Assembly (NCBI RefSeq): GCF_002157505.1
Contig: NZ_NFSC01000029.1
Span: 1-64,000, forward strand
DNA length: 64,000 nt
Direction of reading: 5' to 3'
Origin: Arthrobacter agilis
GTDB taxonomy: Bacteria > Actinomycetota > Actinomycetes > Actinomycetales > Micrococcaceae
Shown here: positions 1-8,727 of the stretch, piece after piece
Position numbering within the stretch: the stretch's first letter is position 1
Layout: each line of letters begins with the position of its first letter
The notes under the pieces: model-generated
Databases searched by the model: none
What the model was told of the DNA's origin: nothing
The model's input: only the letters and a program-made list of their open reading frames with translations
Translations under genes and position numbers: made by a program

Positions 1-419
1 GGTCGATCCTGCCCAACGCGGTGCGGGTCCTGACGGAGTTCACGCCCGAGGACTTCTCCAACTACATCAGCGTCTCGGTGTACTTCACCTTCGTCCTGAG
101 GCTCATGCTGGCCTTCGGGATCGCCTTCCTGCTGCCGGTGGTCCTGGTCGGTCTGAACCTGGTGGGCCTCGTCTCGGGCAGGCAGATCCTCAAGGCCTGG
201 CGCATCACCGTGTTCCTCGTCTGTCTCTTCGCCGCGATGGCCGCTCCCGGCGGGGACGCACTGAGCATGTTCTACCTCGCAGTGCCCCTGCTGCTGCTCT
301 TCTTCGTCGCGATCGGGCTGTGCCTGCTCAACGACAAGCGCAGGGCCCGTCGCGCCGCGGCCCGCGAAGCCGCCGTCGAAGCCACCGCTGATACCGCCTC
401 ACCCCTCGACGCCATCTAG
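1..419 (+). CDS. tatC: Sec-independent protein translocase TatC, C-terminal part (5' end outside window)
   Basis: TatC is the integral-membrane receptor of the twin-arginine export pathway; with TatA it exports folded proteins across the cytoplasmic membrane. The reading frame is already open at base 3 and ends at TAG 417-419, so only about the last 138 residues are present. Three hydrophobic segments are visible, including one starting at about residue 28 of the visible part (GIAFLLPVVLVGLN), typical of the C-terminal TatC helices, followed by a basic Arg/Lys/Ala-rich cytoplasmic tail. Full-length TatC is usually about 250 residues. A weak hairpin (457-462 pairing with 471-476) lies downstream and could help end transcription. 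In many actinobacteria tatC is followed by a SKI2-type helicase gene; none is seen here. Confidence 0.85.
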   Translation, partial: SILPNAVRVLTEFTPEDFSNYISVSVYFTFVLRLMLAFGIAFLLPVVLVGLNLVGLVSGRQILKAWRITVFLVCLFAAMAAPGGDALSMFYLAVPLLLLFFVAIGLCLLNDKRRARRAAAREAAVEATADTASPLDAI

Positions 420-525
420 GACGCCAGCCCACGACCACGGCACGTCCCGCAACTAGGATCAGGAAAAACACTGATCGATCCCGCACAGGGACTCGACTCA
501 CACTTCTCGAACGAAGGAGCCTCTC

Positions 526-984
526 ATGTCATCGCTCGATACTTCCACCCTCCGCGTGGCCATCGTTAGTGCTCGATGGCATGCCGACATCGTCGACCGT
601 GCCGTCGACAGCTTTCAGAGGCAACTAAGAGAACTCGGCATCATCCAGGCGGACGTCTATCAAGTGCCCGGAGCCTTCGAAATTCCGCTGCTCGTCCGAC
701 GCCTCGCGATATCCGGACGATATGACGGCATCGCCACATCCGCCCTCGTTGTCGATGGGGGTATTTACCGCCATGAGTTTGTTGCACAAAGCGTTGTGGA
801 TGCTCTCATGAGGGTTCAATTGGAGACGGACGTTCCAGTATTTTCCGGAGTCCTAACTCCTCACTATTTCCACGAGCACGACGAGCATCGCAAGCAGTTT
901 TCCCAGCACTTTGTGATCAAGGGGAAAGAATTGGCAGAGGCCCTTGCCTCAACTCTTACGACGCTAGGGTCTTTGGAGGCCTGA
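526..984 (+). CDS. ribH: 6,7-dimethyl-8-ribityllumazine synthase, type II (RibH2-like)
   Basis: Lumazine synthase condenses 5-amino-6-ribitylamino-uracil with 3,4-dihydroxy-2-butanone 4-phosphate in the penultimate step of riboflavin synthesis. The 152-residue protein shows the substrate-binding segment VPGAFEIPL at about 47-55, GGIYRHEF at about 78-85 with the catalytic-type His83, and the LTPHYFHEH segment typical of the decameric RibH2 group rather than the icosahedral RibH1 group. The ATG has a GAAGGAG ribosome site about 8 bases upstream. It stands alone, with no ribA/B/D/E neighbours. Codon use is less GC-biased than in tatC next door (AGA, CTA and AGG codons occur), which suggests acquisition. 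It is probably a second lumazine synthase beside the core rib operon, but that lies outside the window. Confidence 0.85.
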   Translation: MSSLDTSTLRVAIVSARWHADIVDRAVDSFQRQLRELGIIQADVYQVPGAFEIPLLVRRLAISGRYDGIATSALVVDGGIYRHEFVAQSVVDALMRVQLETDVPVFSGVLTPHYFHEHDEHRKQFSQHFVIKGKELAEALASTLTTLGSLEA

Positions 985-1072
985 CTACCTACCGCTCGCT
1001 TTTGCACCTCCCAGAAATTCGTTTCGTATGCACAAGCGCGGCAGTGCTACAACCCCTCCTAGGCACCCTTGA

Positions 1073-1498
1073 TTAACTGCCGATAACGGATGTTCTGTCA
1101 ACTGGTCCAGCTTGCACCTCACATCCTTCCAAGAAAGGAAGCACCAACGACGCCTGAACAAGCTCAGCAGCTAGATTTGGACGCGTTAGGGCGCCGTCTC
1201 CGCCCGTTTTTTTCTCGTCTAGTTTTCTGCCGGAAACAACGGTGATGTCGACATCGTCATTGTGGTGGAACGCGCGTCGACCTGTCAGAGCGGTCGGTAG
1301 CACCCAGACCACCGTCATGTCTTCTGTCAGGATGTCGACGACTGCCTCATAGGACGTGCCCCTCCCTTCCTGCACGATTACACGAGCCTGCGGTTCTAGG
1401 CCCGTCCAGTCGTGCCGCTCGGTGCGGATGGTCGATGCGCTGTAAGGGCTCACTGGGTAGGGCTTTCGGCGCCACGCGGATTTGTGCATGCTCAGCAC
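1073..1498 (-). CDS. hypothetical protein, 141 aa
   Basis: I do not recognise a family. The GTG start at 1498 is preceded by a clear AGGAAGGA ribosome site about 6 bases upstream, which supports real translation; an ATG four codons inside would be too far from it. The protein is soluble and mixed in composition, with no signal peptide or membrane segment. A central beta-rich stretch (RVIVQEGRGTSYEAVVDIL, then a Val/Trp-rich strand) could be a small beta-barrel. It lies alone between ribH and a decayed SDR gene on the same strand. A spurious frame is still possible. Confidence 0.45.
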   Translation of the reverse strand: MLSMHKSAWRRKPYPVSPYSASTIRTERHDWTGLEPQARVIVQEGRGTSYEAVVDILTEDMTVVWVLPTALTGRRAFHHNDDVDITVVSGRKLDEKKTGGDGALTRPNLAAELVQASLVLPFLEGCEVQAGPVDRTSVIGS

Positions 1499-1650
1499 AG
1501 TCCTTCCTCGAGTTTGTCGTCAGCCGCGCATCAGGGTGTTGAGACGACCACGAACTTGATGAGCAGGTTTTCAAAAGTTTTAGAGCCTGACCTAGTGGCC
1601 AGCGGCATCCGTGGTTGTCGAACCCTTACAACATGAGGTCTTGGCCGTCG

Positions 1651-1925
1651 TCACTCTGAATGGAATCCGACGGTAAGCCCACCACACATAAAGGTTCTCG
1701 CCGGTGAGAAAATCAGAGAGCTCGTTGAAGAAGTATCAAGCGGCATGGGCAACGTCCTCCGGTTAACCGAGCCTGCCGACAGGAACGGAGGACACTATTG
1801 CCTTTATCCGTGGCGAGTCCTCAGGGGTTCGCGTTTTTGAATAGCTCAGTGGCGATGGGACCGGGGCCGATCGCGTTGGCGGTGATTCCACCTCAGCCAG
1901 CCTCGAGCTTCGAAGCACGGTCAGT
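1651..1925 (-). pseudogene. SDR-family oxidoreductase, C-terminal remnant
   Basis: Translating the minus strand gives the hallmark C-terminal half of a short-chain dehydrogenase. The part near 1798-1897 reads GGITANAIGPGPIATELF. After one frameshift near 1785 it continues as SSVPVGRLG, PEDVAHAA, SDFLTGENLYVCGGLTVG and ends at TGA 1651-1653. It is dead: in-frame stops follow NANP and interrupt both GRLG/PEDVA and AHAA/YFF, the two halves are in different frames, and the N-terminal Rossmann part and YxxxK site are missing. It is unrelated to the LysR gene that begins downstream in coordinate terms. It marks decay at the left edge of the accessory region. Confidence 0.75.
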
Positions 1926-2003
1926 CAAATTAGATCGTGACCTGCTCCTATCCGACTCACAGGGACGGCACCTTGTCGTAGTGCGGACGGGATTTGTCTG
2001 CCG

Positions 2004-2897
2004 TTAGGCGGCAGCGGGCACGGTTTGCTCTGCCGTGTTGAGGTGGTTCTTGAGTTCGGTGATGAAGGCTTTGAGGTTCTCGGATCGGCAGTCTCGCCGC
2101 CACATCAGCCAGGTTTCTACCATGCCGAGGTTGCCTTCTATTTCATGCACCTGTACCCGGTTTGCTCCCGGCAGTGTCTCGAGGAGGGATCTGGGGATCA
2201 TGCAGATACCGCCACCGGCCGCGACGCACGCGAGCATGCTGTAGTACGAGGATATTTCGACGATTCGTCCCGGGATCACTCCTTGGGAATCGAGCCAGTC
2301 CTCGAAGCGCTGGCGGTAGGAGCAGACGGTGCCGAACATGAAGGCGGTTGGGTGGGACGCCTTGAAGTCGTCGTTGATCTCGGTGACTGTTTGCGGGGTG
2401 AGGATGACGAGATCCTCCGCGAAGGCCCTGATGCCGGTGAGTGAAGGCACGGCGGGTTTCCCGTCAGAGAAGGCTGCCATGAGTTGCCCGTTCAGCAGAC
2501 GGTCGAACAGCACTCCCGAGGAGCCTGCTTCGAGTTCAACATCGACCGCAGGGTAGCGGAGATGGAAGCTTGCCAGGATCGGGGGTATTCGAACTGCTGC
2601 CGTGCTTTCAAGGGCGCCGAGACGGAACTTGCCGCGGGGTTCGCCCTGGGCAGTGAAGGCTTTGGCGTCGTTGCACAGGTCGATGATTTTTTGGGCATGA
2701 TCCCTAAACATCTCCCCATCGGCTGAGAGAGAGCTTTGCCGCTTGTCGCGGACCAGAAGCTTGACTCCAAGTTCTCGCTCCAGCTGCTGGATGCGTGTCG
2801 AGACGTTTGAAGGGGCGCGGAGAAGCTTGTTGGCGGCTTTGGTGATGCTGCCCGTCTCTGCTACGGCAAGGAAGATTTCCAGCTGCGAGATCTCCAT
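2004..2897 (-). CDS. LysR-family transcriptional regulator
   Basis: The 297-residue length is standard for LysR regulators, which bind a small-molecule inducer and usually activate a divergent operon. Residues 1-60 form the winged helix-turn-helix (MEISQLEIFLAVAETGSITK, then AANKLL and VSTRIQQLEREL). Residues from about 90 on match the two-lobed periplasmic-binding-like effector domain (GKFRLGALEST; GGGICMIPRSLLE). The ATG at 2897 faces the aldehyde dehydrogenase operon across about 280 bp, the usual arrangement for a LysR-controlled catabolic operon, so that operon is the likely target. The inducer is unknown. Confidence 0.88.
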   Translation of the reverse strand: MEISQLEIFLAVAETGSITKAANKLLRAPSNVSTRIQQLERELGVKLLVRDKRQSSLSADGEMFRDHAQKIIDLCNDAKAFTAQGEPRGKFRLGALESTAAVRIPPILASFHLRYPAVDVELEAGSSGVLFDRLLNGQLMAAFSDGKPAVPSLTGIRAFAEDLVILTPQTVTEINDDFKASHPTAFMFGTVCSYRQRFEDWLDSQGVIPGRIVEISSYYSMLACVAAGGGICMIPRSLLETLPGANRVQVHEIEGNLGMVETWLMWRRDCRSENLKAFITELKNHLNTAEQTVPAAA

Positions 2898-3176
2898 GGT
2901 CCTCGTTCTCTCTCAGTGAAGCGTTGCAAGTCGAATCGTCTCTCCTAGTGAATGATGACAGTCTTCACGGGCCGTTTCAACTGCTCATGCGCCAAGGCGA
3001 TGCCTCATCGGACCCCCACTGCTGTAGAAGACAAAGGAGGAAGCGAAGGAGGACGCTCACGTTGCGACTGTTCTGTTTTTGAGAAGCAAAGCTTCGGAAA
3101 CGTCTTATTTATCAAAGTGACGGACGCTTCTAGAGTCGTTGTTAGCTTCATCACACAAACTCGAAGGAACGCAAAT

Positions 3177-4601
3177 ATGGGCACCATTGAAGTTGCCGTC
3201 GCTAAGTCGACGAACCCCGCTACGGGTGAGGAGGTCGGAGCCTACCCGTACCTGGATGAGCAGGGTGTGGCGGGCATTGTCCGGAAGGCCGCCGATGGTT
3301 TCACCGTCTGGAGCGACACCACCCCTGCCGCGAGGGCAGATGTTTTCCGCCGTCTTGCGGAACTGCTGCGACGCGACACGGCAAAGCTCGCCGGCGTGAT
3401 CACTGCCGAAATGGGCAAGCCTGTCACGCAGGCTCAGGCAGAGGTCACCAAGTGCGCAAACATGCTGGACTGGTACGCCGAACACGGGCCGGCCATGCTG
3501 GAGAACACGGCGACAACCATCGGTCCGGAAGCTTACATCTCCTACCTGCCCACCGGCACAGTGCTCGCTATCATGCCGTGGAACTTCCCCGTCTGGCAGA
3601 TCTTCCGGGGCGCCGCCCCCATCATCCTCGGCGGTAACGGCTACCTCCTTAAGCCCGCATCGAACGTCGTGGGCTGCGCTCTGGCAATGGAGTCGCTGTG
3701 GGAGGAAGCAGGGCTTCCGAAGGGCACCTTCGCGGTCGTGAACTGCGACCGCCACCAGATACCTTCGGTCATCCACGATCCTGCGATTACGGGTGTCGCC
3801 GTGACCGGCGGGACCGTCGCCGGGCAGAGCGTGGCCGCGGAAGCGGGCCGTGCACTGAAGAAAGTCATCCTGGAACTCGGCGGATCGGATCCGTTCATCG
3901 TTCTGGCCGACGCCGACCTGGACAAGGCCGTGGACGCTGCGGCCACCGGGCGCATGATGAACGCGGGCCAGGTATGCATCTCGGCCAAGCGGATCATCGT
4001 CGAACGCGCCGTCTATACCGAGTTCACAACCAAACTCGCCAGCAAGGTCAAAAGCTTCAAGGTTGGTGACCCTACGGACCCGGAAACCTTCGTCGGCCCG
4101 ATGGCCAAGGAAGAAGGATTGCTGGACGTGGACGACCAGGTCAAGCGCTCCGTGGCCGAAGGAGCGGAGCTCCTGACTGGTGGCCACCGCATCCCCGGGC
4201 CCGGCTCCTTCTACGCCCCCACCGTCCTGGCCGGTGTCACCGAAGCCATGACGGCATTCAAGGAAGAGATCTTCGGGCCGGTGGCAACCGTCATCGCCGC
4301 CGAAGACGCAGAAGACGCACTGGCCAAGGCCAACAACTCAGAATTCGGCCTCAGCGCCGCTATCTGGACTGCCGACAACACGAAAGCCCGCGCCATGGCC
4401 CGGAAGATCGACGCCGGCGGGGTCTTCATCAACGGCCTCTCCGTTTCGGACCCCCGAATCCCGATCGGCGGGGTGAAGAAGAGCGGTTTCGGCCGGGAAC
4501 TTTCCTACCTGGGCGTCCACGAGTTCACCAACATTCAGGCGGTGTGGGATCAGACCCCGCTCAACGCCGCCAAGGAAGCAGCGCAAGGAGTAACACAATG
4601 A
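3177..4601 (+). CDS. NAD(P)-dependent aldehyde dehydrogenase, succinate-semialdehyde dehydrogenase-like
   Basis: The enzyme oxidises an aldehyde, probably a semialdehyde, to the carboxylate in the cytoplasm. The 474-residue protein has the cofactor/oxyanion segment MPWNFPVW (133-140), the general base Glu233 in LELGGSDPF and the nucleophile Cys267 in NAGQVCIS. I chose the ATG at 3177 because a GAAGGA ribosome site precedes it and conserved sequence starts there; the frame is open further upstream but reads as non-conserved leader. The stop overlaps the next start (ATGA at 4598-4601), so the genes are translationally coupled. The SSADH-like label comes from overall resemblance (GabD2-type spacing); the true substrate is probably an intermediate of this operon's pathway. 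Confidence 0.85.
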   Translation: MGTIEVAVAKSTNPATGEEVGAYPYLDEQGVAGIVRKAADGFTVWSDTTPAARADVFRRLAELLRRDTAKLAGVITAEMGKPVTQAQAEVTKCANMLDWYAEHGPAMLENTATTIGPEAYISYLPTGTVLAIMPWNFPVWQIFRGAAPIILGGNGYLLKPASNVVGCALAMESLWEEAGLPKGTFAVVNCDRHQIPSVIHDPAITGVAVTGGTVAGQSVAAEAGRALKKVILELGGSDPFIVLADADLDKAVDAAATGRMMNAGQVCISAKRIIVERAVYTEFTTKLASKVKSFKVGDPTDPETFVGPMAKEEGLLDVDDQVKRSVAEGAELLTGGHRIPGPGSFYAPTVLAGVTEAMTAFKEEIFGPVATVIAAEDAEDALAKANNSEFGLSAAIWTADNTKARAMARKIDAGGVFINGLSVSDPRIPIGGVKKSGFGRELSYLGVHEFTNIQAVWDQTPLNAAKEAAQGVTQ

Positions 4602-4993
4602 GCGACACCATGAACCAGGAGCTGTTCGACAAGGGCCTTGCCACCCGCCGGGAAGTCCTTGGCGATGAGTATGTCCAGCGCAGCCTGGACAGCGCGGACG
4701 AGTTCTCCATGCCGATGCAGGAACTTGTCACCCAGTACTGCTGGGGTGACGTCTGGAACCGCCCAGGCCTGGAACACGCACAGCGCAGCCTGATCAACCT
4801 GGCCATGATCAGCGCCCTGAACCGGCCCCACGAGTTGAAGGTCCACATCCGTGGCGCGATCCGCAACGGTGTTACCAGGGAGCAGATCAAGGAGGTCTTC
4901 CTTCAGGTGGCCGTCTACTGCGGAGCCCCCGCTGCCCTGGAAAGCTTCCGGCTCGCCCGTGAGGTCTTCAAGGAAATGGAGGCCGAAGCATGA
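4598..4993 (+). CDS. carboxymuconolactone decarboxylase-like protein
   Basis: The protein has 131 residues, the normal size for the small all-helical CMD/AhpD-like family that includes PcaC (gamma-carboxymuconolactone decarboxylase). The conserved core VTQYCWGDVWNRPGL, then RSLINLAMISALNRPHELKVH and NGVTREQIKEVFLQVAVYCGAPAALE is easily recognised; the His of KVHIRGA and the following Glu fit the family. It lacks the CxxC pair of peroxidase-type AhpD, so a decarboxylase or lactone-processing role is more likely than peroxide reduction. The start lies in an ATGA overlap with the aldehyde dehydrogenase stop, and its own stop overlaps the next gene in the same way. Confidence 0.85.
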   Translation: MSDTMNQELFDKGLATRREVLGDEYVQRSLDSADEFSMPMQELVTQYCWGDVWNRPGLEHAQRSLINLAMISALNRPHELKVHIRGAIRNGVTREQIKEVFLQVAVYCGAPAALESFRLAREVFKEMEAEA

Positions 4994-5892
4994 GCACCAT
5001 CGGCTTCATCGGCCTGGGCAACATGGGCTTTCCCATGGCCTCACGGCTCGCCAACGCGAACCACGCCCTCATCGTGGACGACCGCGACCCGGGCGCAGTG
5101 CAGCGATTCCAGGATCAGAACCCCACATCCCGCACGGCCACGGACGCTAAAGACTGGCAGGACGCCGACATCATCATCACGATGCTGCCCAACTCCGACA
5201 TCGTCGAAGCCGTACTGACCGGGGGAGTGAGCGGGGCAGCCTCGCTGAACACCCTGTTCATCGATATGTCCTCCTCCGAGCCCATCCGTTCCCGCGAGCT
5301 GAGCCAAAAGCTCGAAGGAGAGGGAATGCGGTACCTCGATGCGCCTGTCTCCGGTGGCGTCCGTGGAGCGCAAAACGGACAACTCGCCATCATGGTCGGA
5401 GGCCGTTGGCAGGACCTGGACCAGGCCACCGAACTCTTCGATGTCCTGGGTAAATCCGTCATCCACGTCGGCGACGCCGGCTCCGGACACGCGGCCAAAG
5501 CCCTGAATAACCTGGTCTCCGCGGCCTCGGTTGCTGCCACCGTTGAAGCCCTACGCGTTGGCGAACGCTTCGGCATCGACCCGGCCATCCTGACCCAGGT
5601 CCTGAACGCATCATCTGGTCGCAGCAACACCTCGGAGAACAAGGTCGCGCAGTTCATGATCTCCGGAACGTTCAGCTCCGGTTTCCCGATCGGGCTGATG
5701 ACCAAGGACATCAAGATCGCCACGGCCCTCGCCGATTCACTGGGTGTTGATGCCCGTCTCAGCCATGACTGCGAAGCCATCTGGCAGTCCGTTCTCGACG
5801 CCGGGCACGGCGCCGAGGACCACACGAGGATGTATGAGTACCTCGGCACCCCCACCCCTACTTTCAATGGTGAAAGGCAAATCAATGCTTGA
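4990..5892 (+). CDS. NAD(P)-binding beta-hydroxyacid dehydrogenase (3-hydroxyisobutyrate dehydrogenase family)
   Basis: Members oxidise 3-hydroxyacids or reduce tartronate or succinic semialdehyde using NAD(P). The 300-residue protein has the Rossmann motif GFIGLGNMGFPMA (5-17), the substrate segment DAPVSGGVRGAQNG (117-130) and the catalytic Lys170 in GSGHAAKALNNLV. The ATG overlaps the previous stop by 4 bp. With a semialdehyde dehydrogenase at the head of the operon, the pair could interconvert a hydroxyacid, its semialdehyde and the diacid; this is inference. The substrate cannot be read from the sequence. Confidence 0.87.
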   Translation: MSTIGFIGLGNMGFPMASRLANANHALIVDDRDPGAVQRFQDQNPTSRTATDAKDWQDADIIITMLPNSDIVEAVLTGGVSGAASLNTLFIDMSSSEPIRSRELSQKLEGEGMRYLDAPVSGGVRGAQNGQLAIMVGGRWQDLDQATELFDVLGKSVIHVGDAGSGHAAKALNNLVSAASVAATVEALRVGERFGIDPAILTQVLNASSGRSNTSENKVAQFMISGTFSSGFPIGLMTKDIKIATALADSLGVDARLSHDCEAIWQSVLDAGHGAEDHTRMYEYLGTPTPTFNGERQINA

Positions 5893-6259
5893 CTTCGCGC
5901 AGGTGCTGCAGACCGCGACCAAGGACTTCGAGTTCAACCGCGAGATGCGGTACTACACCGGCAAACTTCACGTCGCTATCGGCGACAGAGCATGGACGGC
6001 AGCCTATGACGACGGCACATTCCTCTCAGTGGAACCCTCCGGAACCGACCCTCAGGGCGCGGCGATCTGGATCAAGGGCAATGAGGAGCAGTGGTCAGAC
6101 ATGACCGCCGAATATCCGCGGCCGTTCTTCCAATCCCTGCAAAGCTCCTCCATCATGCACGGCGTGCAGCTAAGCAACACCCACCAGTTCTACGCCTACC
6201 TGCCGGCCCTCAACCGGCTCATGCAAATTTTCCGCCAGCTCAATCGCGAAGGAGCGTAA
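5885..6259 (+). CDS. small SCP2-like protein
   Basis: A 124-residue protein. The pattern (WIKGNEEQW, then PRPFFQSLQ, HGVQLSN and YLPALNRLMQIFR) resembles stand-alone SCP2/sterol-carrier-like domains, which bind hydrophobic ligands. I treat that as a fold-level guess only. The ATG at 5885 has an AAAGG site about 8 bases upstream and overlaps the previous gene by 8 bp. An earlier in-frame ATG at 5867 is possible but less well placed. It sits between the hydroxyacid dehydrogenase and the alpha/beta hydrolase, only 5 bp from the latter, so it is probably an accessory or binding subunit of the pathway. Confidence 0.65.
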   Translation: MLDFAQVLQTATKDFEFNREMRYYTGKLHVAIGDRAWTAAYDDGTFLSVEPSGTDPQGAAIWIKGNEEQWSDMTAEYPRPFFQSLQSSSIMHGVQLSNTHQFYAYLPALNRLMQIFRQLNREGA

Positions 6260-6264
6260 TAGCC

Positions 6265-7143
6265 ATGGCAAAGTTCGAACCCATCAAGGGTGGTTACGTC
6301 TACCTCACCGTCGAAGACATCGAATACCGGGTCTACTACGAGGAAGCCGGTCAGGGCATCCCGCTCATCGTCGGGCACACCGCGGGCTCCGACGGCCGCC
6401 AGTACCGGCACCTGCTCAACGACGAAGAGGTCACCTCCCGCTACCGGGTCATCGCCTTCGACCTGCCCTTCCACGGCAAGTCACTGCCCCCGCACGGGGA
6501 CAAGTGGTGGACCCGTGAATACAACATGACCAAATCCCGCATGATGGCCTTCCCCAACGCACTCTCCGAAGCACTGGAACTGGACCGCCCCGTATACCTG
6601 GGCAGCTCCATGGGCGGGCACCTCGCCATCGACCTAGCCTCCAACTTCAACGACCGCTACCGCGCCACAATCTCCGTCGAAGGCGCCCTTCGCTCCGCCG
6701 CCGAGTACGTGGAGGTCGGCATGGACGGCATCCGGCGCGAATACGACAACCCCAACATCTCGCGAAACTCAACCGGTGCCGCGATGCTGCTGAACATCTC
6801 GCCGTACTCCCCGGAGGCAAACGTGCGGGAAATCCAGTGGGAGTACCAGTGCGGCGGGCCCGGCGTCTTCGCCGGCGATCTCTACTACTACTACTACGAC
6901 CACAACGTCAGCCCCGAAGAAGCCGCAGCAATCGACACGAGCAAGTGCATGCTGTACTTCCTGACCGGTGAGTACGACCCCAACACCTCACCCGCTGACA
7001 CGAAGGAAGCCGCGAACCTGGTCAAGGGCTCCAAGTTCTGGGAGATGCCAGAACTCGGCCACTTCCCGGTAACAGAGAACTACGACGCGTTCCGCAATTT
7101 CCTCCTGCCGATCCTGGCAGAGATCGAAGGCAAATCCGCCTAG
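6265..7143 (+). CDS. alpha/beta-fold hydrolase
   Basis: A 292-residue alpha/beta hydrolase. A plausible catalytic triad is Ser115 in the nucleophile elbow LGSSMGGHLA, Asp238 in TGEYDPNTS and His266 in ELGHFPVTE; the oxyanion region is VGHTAGSDG at 36-44. A ribosome site (GAAGGAG) lies in the end of the preceding gene, and the ATG at 6265 is 5 bp past that stop. The family cleaves esters, lactones or C-C bonds of beta-diketones. In an operon with a CMD-like protein and dehydrogenases, ring-cleavage-product or lactone hydrolysis is reasonable but unproven. Five consecutive Tyr codons at about 209-213 are unusual. Confidence 0.87.
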   Translation: MAKFEPIKGGYVYLTVEDIEYRVYYEEAGQGIPLIVGHTAGSDGRQYRHLLNDEEVTSRYRVIAFDLPFHGKSLPPHGDKWWTREYNMTKSRMMAFPNALSEALELDRPVYLGSSMGGHLAIDLASNFNDRYRATISVEGALRSAAEYVEVGMDGIRREYDNPNISRNSTGAAMLLNISPYSPEANVREIQWEYQCGGPGVFAGDLYYYYYDHNVSPEEAAAIDTSKCMLYFLTGEYDPNTSPADTKEAANLVKGSKFWEMPELGHFPVTENYDAFRNFLLPILAEIEGKSA

Positions 7144-7277
7144 GACCAATGCGCGCCCAAACCCCTCGGCGCACCACCGCATCGCAGGCACTGCTGCCGC
7201 CAAGTCCCTAGGCAGCCACACCCAAAAACAGGTGTAACCCCGTCACATCCGTCAGTACCCATCAATGGAGCTGGATC

Positions 7278-8657
7278 ATGTCCTCAGCAAACAGCACGAC
7301 TTGGCGGCCGGCGCACGTCACCAACCGGCAAATCAAATTCGCGACCATCCTGTGCTTCCTCGCATGGGCGTTCGCCGTCTATGACTTCATCCTCTTCGGC
7401 ACGCTGCTACCCGAACTGGGCAAAGACCTCGGCCTGAACCAGGCCGAACAGGCCACCATGGTCACATGGATGTCTATCGGGGCCGTCGGCATGGGCCTCA
7501 TTGCAGGACCCGTCGTCGACAAGTTCGGCCGTAAAGCCGGCCTCGCCTTCACCACCGCGGGAGCAGGCATCGCCTCTGCCCTGACCGCCCTCGGCGGGGT
7601 CGTTCCGGTCGCGGCCCTGGTCGCCATCCGGTCCCTCAGCGGTTTGGGCCTGTCCGAACAGGGCGTCAACGGCGCCTACCTCAGCGAACTCTACGGCGCC
7701 TCCGATGACCCCCGGATCAAAAAGCGCCAGGGATTCATCTACTCCCTGGTTCAGGGTGGCTGGCCGATCGGTGCCATCCTCGCCGCGGCGCTGACCGCCG
7801 TCCTGCTGCCAGTCATCGGCTGGGCCGGCTGCTTCGTCTTCGCCGCCGTCCCATCCCTGATCGTGGCGGCCCTGGCCCGCAAACTGCGCGAATCCCCGCA
7901 GTTCGAATCGATCCAGAAGATCCGCCGCCTTCAGAAGGCCGGCAACACAGCCGACGCCGAAAATCTCTCCACCTCCCTCGGAATCGAAGAACACGAAACC
8001 CGCAGCACCCTCGCTGACGTCTTCCGCGGCCGGAGCCTGCGCACGACGCTGGCCCTGGGACTGGGCCACATCCTGAACTACTTCCCCGTCCAGGTCTTCA
8101 GCGTGCTCGGCACCACCGTCCTGGTCAGCGTCCACAACGTCTCCTTCACCAACTCCCTGGCCATCCTCCTGATGTCCAACGTGATCGCCTACCTCGGCTA
8201 CCTCACCCACGGCTTCCTCGGCGACAAGTTCGGCAGGCGCAACGTCATCGCCTTCGGCTGGATCACCGGCGGCATCGTCTTCACCGCAATGATCTTCGGC
8301 CCCAGCGATTTCTGGACCGTCGTCGCTCTCTACAGCCTCGGAACGTTCTTCCTCATCGGCCCATACTCCTGCGTGCTGTTCTTCGTCGGCGAAAGCTACG
8401 ACACCCGCATCCGCGGCCGTGGAGCAACCTTCGTCGCCGCCGTCGGCCCCATCGGCGCGATCTTCTCCAGCGCCCTGGCCGCGACCCTGCTCTCCAACGG
8501 CGGCAACTGGGCCACCGCAGCGTTCCTCTTCGGAGCGATCCCCTGCGTCCTGTCCGGCGTCGCGGTGCTGTTCTCCCGCAAGCACCAGCACGTTCCCGAT
8601 CCCGTACACACCCCGGACCTCGCCGGAGTGACCCCCACCGACGAGACAGCCCACTAA
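7278..8657 (+). CDS. MFS transporter (organic or aromatic acid:H+ symporter-like)
   Basis: A 459-residue protein with about 12 membrane segments and the major-facilitator loop motif DKFGRKAG between helices 2 and 3; a related DKFGRRN motif follows in the second half. The acidic residue in helix 1 (AVYDFILFG) is typical of MFS carriers for aromatic or organic acids. A GGAG site lies 8 bases before the ATG. It follows the hydrolase gene after 134 bp on the same strand, and a strong hairpin terminator stands at 8672-8705. It is the likely importer of the substrate consumed by the 3.2-7.1 kb operon. Confidence 0.85.
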   Translation: MSSANSTTWRPAHVTNRQIKFATILCFLAWAFAVYDFILFGTLLPELGKDLGLNQAEQATMVTWMSIGAVGMGLIAGPVVDKFGRKAGLAFTTAGAGIASALTALGGVVPVAALVAIRSLSGLGLSEQGVNGAYLSELYGASDDPRIKKRQGFIYSLVQGGWPIGAILAAALTAVLLPVIGWAGCFVFAAVPSLIVAALARKLRESPQFESIQKIRRLQKAGNTADAENLSTSLGIEEHETRSTLADVFRGRSLRTTLALGLGHILNYFPVQVFSVLGTTVLVSVHNVSFTNSLAILLMSNVIAYLGYLTHGFLGDKFGRRNVIAFGWITGGIVFTAMIFGPSDFWTVVALYSLGTFFLIGPYSCVLFFVGESYDTRIRGRGATFVAAVGPIGAIFSSALAATLLSNGGNWATAAFLFGAIPCVLSGVAVLFSRKHQHVPDPVHTPDLAGVTPTDETAH

Positions 8658-8671
8658 CAACCCACGACCAG

Positions 8672-8705
8672 CAGTTGCCGGGGCTTCCACGAGCCCCGGC
8701 AACTG
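8672..8705 (+). terminator. intrinsic terminator-like hairpin
   Basis: A perfect 14-bp GC-rich stem (8672-8685 pairing with 8692-8705) with a 6-base loop lies 15 bp after the MFS stop and before the alcohol dehydrogenase. There is no clear T-run, as is common in high-GC actinobacteria. It probably ends or attenuates the operon. Confidence 0.6.
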
Positions 8706-8727
8706 CCGTCCAACGGATTGGACCCCC

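Noticed and set aside
420-525. FMN riboswitch before the lumazine synthase gene
   Set aside because: The 106-bp leader is too short and lacks the conserved RFN elements; only a weak hairpin is seen.
1798-2007. Plus-strand 69-codon open frame
   Set aside because: The reverse strand of the same bases encodes recognisable SDR motifs, so the plus frame is a by-product of the pseudogene.
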